This document shows, in pieces, positions 1-6,058 of a DNA stretch of 8,607 bases. The notes below the pieces were generated by a model. It worked only from the letters and a program-made list of their open reading frames with translations, ran no database searches and was not told the origin of the DNA. Made by a program: the position numbers and the translations under genes. Location: positions 1 to 8,607 of the forward strand of contig JAGQKQ010000073.1 in assembly GCA_020430005.1 (NCBI GenBank), given 5' to 3'. Source of the DNA: Candidatus Omnitrophota bacterium (GTDB taxonomy: Bacteria; Omnitrophota; Gorgyraeia; Zapsychrales; Zapsychraceae). Within the stretch, counting starts at the first letter, position 1. Every line of letters starts with the position of its first letter.

Positions 1-939
1 AATTTTGTCCGATTGATGATGCAGAAATATCCGGATTATAATGTTGTAAACCTGGATAAGTTAACTTATGCCGGACATAGAGAAAATTTAGCAGATATCG
101 AGAATGATTCACGCTATCAGTTTATTCACGGGGATATTACGAATCCGGACGATGTGCAGAAAGCGATGCAGGGAGTGGACTATGTTGTTCACTTTGCCGC
201 GGAATCGCATGTAGACCGGAGTATTGAAAATTCGGCGGTGTTTGTAGAAACGAATGTTGTCGGAACGCATTATTTACTAGAGCAAGCCAGACAACAAGGT
301 GTGGAGAAGTTTGTTCATGTTTCAACGGATGAAGTGTATGGCACCCTTGGAGAAACAGGCTTTTTTACAGAAACAACGCCACTGGCGCCAAATAGTCCCT
401 ATTCGGCCAGTAAAGCGGGAAGTGATTTGCTGGCGCGGGCTTATTACGAAACTTATGGTTTTCCAGCGGTAATCACGCGATGTTCCAATAACTATGGACC
501 CTATCAGTTTCCGGAGAAACTGATTCCGTTAATGATTCACAACGCGCTTAAAGATATTAATCTGCCGGTTTATGGTGATGGTAAAAATGTACGCGACTGG
601 TTACATGTCCAAGATCATTGTACGGCGCTGGATGTTGTCCTTCATAAAGGAAAAGCCGGAGAAGTTTATAATATCGGCGGTAATAATGAATGGTATAACA
701 TTGATATCGTGAAATTAATTTTGAAAGAATTGGGCAAGCCGGAAAGTTTAATTACGTTTGTTACAGACCGTTTGGGCCATGACCGTCGCTACGCGATTGA
801 TTCCGGTAAAATTCAGCGAGAGCTGGGATGGTCGCCGCAAACGCAGTTTGAAGACGGGATTAAAACCACAATCCAATGGTATCAGGAGCAGACTAATTGG
901 GTAGAAGCCGTATTGGAAAAGGGGAAAGCCGGTGAGTAA
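1..939 (+). CDS. rfbB: dTDP-glucose 4,6-dehydratase, 5'-truncated by window edge
   Basis: This enzyme converts dTDP-glucose to dTDP-4-keto-6-deoxyglucose with a tightly bound NAD+, the second step of dTDP-rhamnose and related deoxysugar pathways in the cytoplasm. The reading frame is open from base 1 (NFVRLMMQKYPDY...), so the start lies upstream. About 14 residues carrying the first beta strand and the NAD-binding GxxGxxG loop are missing. Visible hallmarks are the NLDKLTYAG segment, HFAAESHVDRS, the catalytic STDEVYG stretch (Thr-Asp-Glu at 325-333), the YSASK motif (Tyr codon 400-402, Lys codon 412-414), the RCSNNYGPYQFPEKLIPL signature and RLGHDRRYAID near the C-terminus. The 312 visible residues plus about 14 give roughly 326, close to family size. 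The stop overlaps the next gene's GTG start by 8 bp. rmlA, rmlC and rmlD are not in the window, so the final sugar (rhamnose or another) is undecided. Confidence 0.96.
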   Translation, partial: NFVRLMMQKYPDYNVVNLDKLTYAGHRENLADIENDSRYQFIHGDITNPDDVQKAMQGVDYVVHFAAESHVDRSIENSAVFVETNVVGTHYLLEQARQQGVEKFVHVSTDEVYGTLGETGFFTETTPLAPNSPYSASKAGSDLLARAYYETYGFPAVITRCSNNYGPYQFPEKLIPLMIHNALKDINLPVYGDGKNVRDWLHVQDHCTALDVVLHKGKAGEVYNIGGNNEWYNIDIVKLILKELGKPESLITFVTDRLGHDRRYAIDSGKIQRELGWSPQTQFEDGIKTTIQWYQEQTNWVEAVLEKGKAGE

Positions 940-1849
940 GGTTAGTGTTGTTATTCCGGCTTTTAACAGCGCCGCTTATATTAGAGAAACCATCAATTCT
1001 GTTCTGAATCAATCTTTTAAAGATCTGGAAGTTGTGGTTGTTGATGACGGCTCCAAGGATAATACGGGAGAGCTATTAAAGGATTATCATTCAAAGGTCC
1101 GTTATATTCTGAAAGAAAACGGCGGACCGGCCAGCGCCAGGAATTTAGGCATTAAAGAGGCGAAGGGCGAATTTATCGCTTTTTTGGATGCGGATGATTT
1201 GTGGATGTCTGATAAGTTGGAAAAACAGCTGGAACGTTTTAACGGTGAAGATATCGGCTTGGTTTTTTCATCGGTTCAGAAAATGGATAAGGATAACCAC
1301 GACCTGCCGGATTATGTAAATCGTGAACGTTTTGAAGGGCGTGTTTTTGAGAAGTTATTTAATAAGAACTTTGTTCCGACATCAACAGTGTTGGTTCGAA
1401 AGAGTTGTTTTGAAGAATTTGGAGTTTTTGATGAAGATCCGGAATTAATCTCGGTTGAAGATTATGATATGTGGCTGCGGATTGCGTCAAAATATAAATT
1501 GGCGCATGTGGATGAAAAGCTGGTGCGTTACCGCGTGCATGAGAATAATATCAGCAAGAATCTGGCGCGTTCGTATTTTGGAGAAATTAAAGTTTTGGAA
1601 GCGAACAAAAAGCGCTTCGTACAAAAGTACCCGCAGATTGAAAATGCCTGGGTGCCAAGATTGGCTAAAGTTTATTATGAGTTGGCGATTGATTATTTCG
1701 CCACAAATCAGTTTCCGGAAGCGCGGAAGTATTTAAAAGAAAGTTTAAAATTAAAACCGTTTAACCCGAAGGCCTGGGGATATTATCTCTCCGCGTGTTT
1801 CGGAAAAGGTTGGGTGGATCTCATCCGAACGTTAAAAGGGAAGAGATAG
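932..1849 (+). CDS. Family 2 (GT-A) glycosyltransferase with TPR-like C-terminal tail
   Basis: This is probably an inverting, cytoplasmic-face glycosyltransferase that adds a sugar from a nucleotide donor to the growing lipid-linked repeat unit; donor and acceptor cannot be read from sequence. The GT2 fold is clear: VSVVIPAFN (residues 4-12), VVDDGS (36-41), GGPASARNLG (64-73), the metal-binding DxD as D86-A87-D88 in FLDADDLW, and the ED motif at E176-D177 (VEDYDMW), where the catalytic base is expected. YRVHENNIS follows the catalytic domain. The last 60 or so residues form a helical stretch from about Y248 (YYELAIDYFATNQFPEARKYLKESLKLKP) that looks like one TPR unit. The start is GTG at 932, overlapping the rfbB stop by 8 bp with a purine-rich GGGGAAAG upstream. 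It places the beta strand at the usual residue 4. Its 305 residues are normal for a GT2 plus a short tail. Confidence 0.93.
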   Translation: MSKVSVVIPAFNSAAYIRETINSVLNQSFKDLEVVVVDDGSKDNTGELLKDYHSKVRYILKENGGPASARNLGIKEAKGEFIAFLDADDLWMSDKLEKQLERFNGEDIGLVFSSVQKMDKDNHDLPDYVNRERFEGRVFEKLFNKNFVPTSTVLVRKSCFEEFGVFDEDPELISVEDYDMWLRIASKYKLAHVDEKLVRYRVHENNISKNLARSYFGEIKVLEANKKRFVQKYPQIENAWVPRLAKVYYELAIDYFATNQFPEARKYLKESLKLKPFNPKAWGYYLSACFGKGWVDLIRTLKGKR

Positions 1850-1854
1850 TTTAT

Positions 1855-2946
1855 ATGCATGTTGCACAAATTGTTTTAACGCTGAATTGCGGTGGGCTGG
1901 AGCATTTGGCTATTCAGTTGGCTGCAAAATTGAAGGACAAAGGTTATCAATCGAGTATTATCTGTTTGAAAAAGAATGGTGAGCTTAAAAGTCTTGCGGA
2001 AAGTAAGGGCGTCCAGGTCTTTGAATTTAACAAAAAGGAAGGTCTGGATTTTGGCTTAATCCGTGATTTGACTAGGATGCTGAAGAAGCAAAAGGTTGAT
2101 GTTGTTCACACGCATAACCTTGTTCCGTTGGTTTATGGCACTCTCGCGGCCAAATTGGCAGGAAAACCATGTATCAATACTCGTCATGGACGGGCGAATT
2201 TGAAATCAAAATGGCTTATCTGGATGTTGAATAAGGCGGTTGTGGCGGTATCCAATGATGCCAAAGCTCAACTTTTGAAGAATAACAGCATTCTGGAGGC
2301 AAAGGTTGAGGTTATTTACAATGGTATTGATTTACAACAATATCCCGAAAGTTTTAATACTCAGGAGATTGAAGATTTAAAAAGTGATTGGAATATAGCG
2401 CCGGATGATTTTGTTATTTGCACAGTTGGACGATTAGCTGAAGAAAAAGATCAAGAAACCTTGTTGAAAGCCTTTCGCAAGTTGATTAAGAAAAAGGCCA
2501 AGGCTATATTATTGATTGCTGGTGATGGTCCCTTAAAGGAAAAGTTGGTAAAGTTTTGTGAAGATAATGCCTTAACAGAGCATGTCCGGTTTCTGGGTTA
2601 TCGGAATGATGTTCCTCGTATTCTTCGGGTTTGTGACATTTTTGTATTATCATCTTTTATGGAGGGAGTTCCATTAACCATTCTTGAGGCGATGGCCGCA
2701 TCCAAACCGGTGGTTGCCACTAAGGTTGGCGGGAATCCGGAAGTGGTTATTGAAGGGGAGACCGGTTATCTGGTGCCGTGTGGTTTTCCTGAGAGAATTG
2801 AAACAGCCATTATGCGTTATTATGTGAAACGTGAGCTTATAAAAATACATGGGGGCGTGGCGCGAAAGAAAGTGGAAGAAATGTTTAACTTGGACAAAAT
2901 GGCGCAAGCGTACGAAGATTTATATCAGGATCTAAAAAAGGTTTAA
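1855..2946 (+). CDS. Family 4 (GT-B) glycosyltransferase
   Basis: This is predicted to be a retaining nucleotide-sugar glycosyltransferase of the GT4/WcaA-PimA-like superfamily, acting at the cytoplasmic membrane face in polysaccharide assembly. The N-terminal domain opens with VAQIVLTLNCGGLEHLAIQLA (GGLE at residues 13-16, a loop typical of the group) and contains VVHTHN and NTRHG. The linker AVSNDAK...VIYNGIDLQQYP leads to the C-terminal Rossmann domain with TVGRLAEEKDQETLL, LLIAGDGPL and the EX7E donor-binding motif E270-GVPLTIL-E278, followed by EAMAASKPVVATKVGGNPEVV. ATG 1855 is chosen because the first beta strand follows at once and AGGGAAGAG lies about 10 nt upstream. An in-frame ATG at 1795 would add 20 residues unlike the family and overlap the GT2 gene by 55 bp. 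The gene is 5 bp from both neighbours, so co-transcription is likely. The sugar specificity is unknown. Confidence 0.93.
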   Translation: MHVAQIVLTLNCGGLEHLAIQLAAKLKDKGYQSSIICLKKNGELKSLAESKGVQVFEFNKKEGLDFGLIRDLTRMLKKQKVDVVHTHNLVPLVYGTLAAKLAGKPCINTRHGRANLKSKWLIWMLNKAVVAVSNDAKAQLLKNNSILEAKVEVIYNGIDLQQYPESFNTQEIEDLKSDWNIAPDDFVICTVGRLAEEKDQETLLKAFRKLIKKKAKAILLIAGDGPLKEKLVKFCEDNALTEHVRFLGYRNDVPRILRVCDIFVLSSFMEGVPLTILEAMAASKPVVATKVGGNPEVVIEGETGYLVPCGFPERIETAIMRYYVKRELIKIHGGVARKKVEEMFNLDKMAQAYEDLYQDLKKV

Positions 2947-2951
2947 GGCTT

Positions 2952-4319
2952 ATGGATTTATATACGAAAGCATTTCAAAAACTATTTTTTCCGCTTTATG
3001 AGACGGTTTTGCGGCAACGCAAGACGCTTTTGTATTATCGACAGGCAAATCAGCGACAATGGTGGTCTAAAAAAGAGGTCCAAGTATTTCAATGGAATGA
3101 GCTGCAGCAATTATTAAAACACGCTTATGAAAACTGTAAATATTTTAGAAAAGTTTTTCAAGATAGAAAAATAACTCCTGCAGACATAAAAACCTATGAA
3201 GACTTCCATCAGCTACCCATTATAGACAAGCAGGATATCAGAGATAATATTGATGATATGGTGGCGGACAATTATCGGGACAAGGTTATTTATAAGTCAA
3301 CAGGGGGGTCAACGGGAGTTCCTTTAAGACTGGCGCACGATAGTAATAGCTATCAGTATCGTGTAGCAATTGCTCTTAGAGGTTATAGTTGGGCCAATTG
3401 TGAAGATGGCCAAAACGTTGTTTATATATGGGGAGTGCCTGTTGGAAATATATCAAAGTTTAAGAAAATGAAAATGTCTTTACACAGCACCTTACAAGGA
3501 AAACATGTGATTAATTCATTTGAGTTTACGCCACAAAAAATGGATGAATGTATATCGGTTATTAACCGGAAGAAACCTAAAGGTATCGTGGCTTATACAA
3601 CGCCATTATATAATTTGTGTTTGTATATTAAGAAGAATAATAAATCAGTCCGCCCGGTCGAGTCTATTATTACGGCGGCAGAGCGGGTATACGATTTCCA
3701 GCGGGAAGTTATTGAAGATGTCTTTCAAGGTGAAGTTTTTAATTCCTACGGATGTCGGGAGGTCATGCTTATTGGTATGGAATGTGAAAAGCATGAGGGT
3801 TTACATTTACAAAATGATAATCTGTATGTCGAAGTGCTTAAAGAGGGAAAGCCGGCCGCGCCCGGAGAGACTGGAGAAATTGTCATTACAGATTTGCATA
3901 ATTATGGGATGCCATTTATAAGATATAGAAATGGTGATTTGGCTGTTGTTGGCAAAGAGTCTTGTTCGTGCGGACGGGGGTTGCCGTTAATTCAAAATGT
4001 AACAGGAAGGGCGCTAGATACGATACAAACACGGGATGGACGGATTATCCCCGGAGAATTTTTTCCACATTTAATGAAAGAATTTGAGGAAGTCGACAGG
4101 TTTCAGGTTGTGCAGACATCAATTGAACAGATTAAGATTAATATTGTTAAGAAGAAAGAATTTGCCGAGGACAAATTCAGGATTTTAAAGGAAGAAATCA
4201 CAAAGGTTGTCGGGATGTCCACAGAAGTGGTGTATGAATTTGTTGAATCAATTCCATTAACAAGTACAGGAAAGTATCGTGTTACTATATCGGAAGTTCC
4301 GGTTTCTTTTGGAAATTAG
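2952..4319 (+). CDS. PaaK/CapK-like adenylate-forming ligase (phenylacetate-CoA ligase family)
   Basis: This belongs to the ANL superfamily, whose members activate a carboxylate as acyl-AMP. PaaK makes phenylacetyl-CoA, but relatives in polysaccharide loci (CapK type) have poorly known substrates. The phosphate-binding loop is STGGSTGVPLR (from S116). YGCRE at 266-270 matches the family's YGxxE adenine/Mg region, and GEIVITDLHNYGMPFIRYRNGDLA contains the ribose-binding Asp region. STGKYR near the end carries a Lys (K441) where the adenylation-step Lys is expected. C278, H281, C338 and C340 (ECEKH and CSCGR) could form the structural zinc site reported for some PaaK relatives; that is an inference. 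The length of 455 residues is usual. An AAGG lies about 10 nt before the ATG, and the gene is 5 bp after the preceding GT. It is clearly AT-richer than the flanking genes. A role in aromatic catabolism is unlikely here; attachment of an acyl or amino-acyl group to a sugar is my inference. Confidence 0.9.
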   Translation: MDLYTKAFQKLFFPLYETVLRQRKTLLYYRQANQRQWWSKKEVQVFQWNELQQLLKHAYENCKYFRKVFQDRKITPADIKTYEDFHQLPIIDKQDIRDNIDDMVADNYRDKVIYKSTGGSTGVPLRLAHDSNSYQYRVAIALRGYSWANCEDGQNVVYIWGVPVGNISKFKKMKMSLHSTLQGKHVINSFEFTPQKMDECISVINRKKPKGIVAYTTPLYNLCLYIKKNNKSVRPVESIITAAERVYDFQREVIEDVFQGEVFNSYGCREVMLIGMECEKHEGLHLQNDNLYVEVLKEGKPAAPGETGEIVITDLHNYGMPFIRYRNGDLAVVGKESCSCGRGLPLIQNVTGRALDTIQTRDGRIIPGEFFPHLMKEFEEVDRFQVVQTSIEQIKINIVKKKEFAEDKFRILKEEITKVVGMSTEVVYEFVESIPLTSTGKYRVTISEVPVSFGN

Positions 4320-4334
4320 GAGTATGTGTGAGCT

Positions 4335-4871
4335 ATGTCATTCGGAAATCTTATCGCATTTATAAAAAATGATTTTAGGCATTACTTGAAAGCAGGGCAA
4401 TCATTAAAGAGTAAAATTGGTGCGTCAATTATTGTTCTATTTGAGCCAGGTTTTTGGAGTTTATTTTATTATAGATGGTCGCATTACTTTTTTAAGAAAA
4501 GGTTAGCTATATTTGGATTGTTTTTCATGCGTCTAAATAAGTTTTTAAACCATGTTGACATTAGTTATGAGTGTGAAATTGGCCAGCGTCTTCGGTTGCC
4601 GCATTGCTGTGATATTGTGATTGGAGCAACTAGTGTCATTGGAGATGATGTGGAAATCTTAAATGGAGTTACGTTAGGGGCGAGCGAAGTCCGAAAAGAA
4701 GGAAAGAGGCATCCGACAATTAAGAATCGGGTTTTTATTGGGTCAGGGGCAAAGGTGTTAGGAGATATTGTTATTAATGAAGGTGTTAGTATTGGAGCTA
4801 ATGCCGTAGTCTTGAAATCCGTTGAAGCTAATCAAACCGTGGTTGGCATTCCAGCGAGGTCTATAACATGA
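4335..4871 (+). CDS. Serine O-acetyltransferase-like hexapeptide acyltransferase
   Basis: This is a left-handed beta-helix acyltransferase of the CysE/SAT type that uses acetyl-CoA. In this context it more likely O- or N-acetylates a sugar or precursor than makes O-acetylserine for cysteine synthesis. An N-terminal helical stretch (about residues 1-70, including GFWSLFYYRWSHYFFKKR) leads to imperfect hexapeptide repeats: CEIGQRLRLPHCCDIVIGATSVIGDDVEILNGVTLGA, then a KEGKRHP loop, then IGSGAKVLGDIVINEGVSIGANAVV and a GIPAR end. The CysE catalytic set appears conserved: D75 and H90 are 15 residues apart, as in E. coli CysE D143/H158, and H126 sits in KRHP. At 178 residues it lacks most of CysE's N-terminal domain. 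The first possible start is ATG 4335, since TGA lies in frame at 4329-4331. TTAGGAG lies upstream with a long 12-nt spacer. It shares the low GC of the preceding gene and overlaps the next start by 4 bp (ATGA). Confidence 0.9.
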   Translation: MSFGNLIAFIKNDFRHYLKAGQSLKSKIGASIIVLFEPGFWSLFYYRWSHYFFKKRLAIFGLFFMRLNKFLNHVDISYECEIGQRLRLPHCCDIVIGATSVIGDDVEILNGVTLGASEVRKEGKRHPTIKNRVFIGSGAKVLGDIVINEGVSIGANAVVLKSVEANQTVVGIPARSIT

Positions 4872-6058
4872 AAGAAAAAATTAAAGCGTTAATTTTTGCG
4901 AATGTATTTCCCCGGCCGGCTCAGCCGAATACAGGGTTCTATATTATGGAACAGGTCAAACGTTTGCGGGAACATATGGATGTTAAGATTGTGGTGGCGT
5001 CACCGTGCAATTTTATGGAACGGTATAGTGATAAACTTCCCGGACGGATTTCCTATAACGATTTTGATATCTTTCAGCCGCAGTACTACACGCTTCCCAA
5101 AATCGGTGTCTTGACCAGCGGTTCTATGTACGAAAAAGGACTTAGTGAGCTGGTGGAAGAAATTCACGAAGAGTTTCCTTTTGACATCATTATTTGTTAC
5201 TGGACTTATCCGGAAGGGTTCGCGGCGGGACGTTTTGCCAGAAAGTATAATGTTCCGCTCGTTATTCGACCGCGGGGTTCGGATGTGAATGCTTATGTTA
5301 ATAATTTTCTTTTGCGCCGGTTGATTACCCGCAGTTTATCTCAGGCGGATAAGATTATTCCGGTATCCCAGAACCTTGTCTCAAGTATACGGAAGTTAGG
5401 AATTGATGATGAACGGCTTACCTATATTCATAATGGAATTGATACACAGCAGTTTCGTTTATTGGACCGGCAGCAATGCCGTCAAAAGTTAGGTCTTGGC
5501 CGTGAAGAGCAGATAGTTCTTTTTGTCGGAAGTTTTATCGATATTAAAGGAATTTCTTATTATCTGGACGCTATTAAAATGGTGGATAAGAAGGGGCTGA
5601 AGGTTAAGTTTGTTTTTCTTGGACGGGGAATTCTGGAAGAAAAAATTCTGGAAGTAAAATCGACATTAAAAAACAGCCATATCGAAGTGAAGGGGGATAT
5701 TCCGCATAAACAATTAGGGGAATGGATGAATGCTTCCGATGCGTTGTGTCTGCCAAGTTTAATGGAGGGGTGTCCTAATGTGGTGCTGGAAGCTATGGCC
5801 TGTGGTATTCCGGTTTTAGCCTCGAGAATCGGCGGGGTTCCCGAATTGGTGAACGACCAGAAACTGGGTATTTTATTTAAGGCGGGAGATGCCAAACAAA
5901 TTGCCTCTGCTATCGAAAGATCGCTGGAATATCAATGGGACCGAAGTTTTCTTGTTGAACGGGTTAGAAATCAGTCATGGGATGATGTTGTATCACGGCT
6001 TTACAAGCATTGTGAAACACTTATTAAGGAAAAGGAAGAAGTAAATCATGGAAAGTAA
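4868..6058 (+). CDS. Family 4 (GT-B) glycosyltransferase
   Basis: This is the second GT4-type enzyme of the locus, predicted to add one sugar of the repeat unit from a nucleotide donor at the inner face of the membrane. The N-terminal domain starts KALIFANVFPRPAQPNTGFYIMEQVKRL, a pattern typical of GT4 proteins with a G-F acceptor loop, and continues with IIICYWTYPEGFAAGRFA and VIRPRGSDVN. PVSQNLVSSI and IHNGIDTQQF mark the interdomain region. The donor domain shows LFVGSFIDIKGI (from about residue 218), VFLGRG, and the EX7E motif E300-GCPNVVL-E308 followed by EAMACGIPVLASRIGGVPELV. GAGG at 4856-4859 lies 8 nt before the ATG, which supports this start, and the ATGA overlap with the acetyltransferase gene suggests translational coupling. 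The length of 396 residues is normal. GC is visibly higher than in the two genes before it. The specific sugar is unknown. Confidence 0.93.
   Translation: MKEKIKALIFANVFPRPAQPNTGFYIMEQVKRLREHMDVKIVVASPCNFMERYSDKLPGRISYNDFDIFQPQYYTLPKIGVLTSGSMYEKGLSELVEEIHEEFPFDIIICYWTYPEGFAAGRFARKYNVPLVIRPRGSDVNAYVNNFLLRRLITRSLSQADKIIPVSQNLVSSIRKLGIDDERLTYIHNGIDTQQFRLLDRQQCRQKLGLGREEQIVLFVGSFIDIKGISYYLDAIKMVDKKGLKVKFVFLGRGILEEKILEVKSTLKNSHIEVKGDIPHKQLGEWMNASDALCLPSLMEGCPNVVLEAMACGIPVLASRIGGVPELVNDQKLGILFKAGDAKQIASAIERSLEYQWDRSFLVERVRNQSWDDVVSRLYKHCETLIKEKEEVNHGK

Noticed and set aside
13..15. TTG at 13 as the start of the dehydratase
   Set aside because: The frame is open to base 1 with family-typical residues (NFVRL), so the true start is upstream of the window.
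1795..1854. Upstream in-frame ATG that would lengthen the first GT4 protein by 20 residues
   Set aside because: The extra residues (MFRKRLGGSH...) are an out-of-frame reading of the end of the GT2 gene. The family's first beta strand starts right after ATG 1855, which also has a purine-rich site upstream.
5560..5895. Minus-strand open frame opposite the second GT4 gene (and similar ones at 137-325, 2674-2907, 6411-6674)
   Set aside because: They are opposite strongly conserved coding regions, have no recognisable domains, and look like codon-bias shadows.
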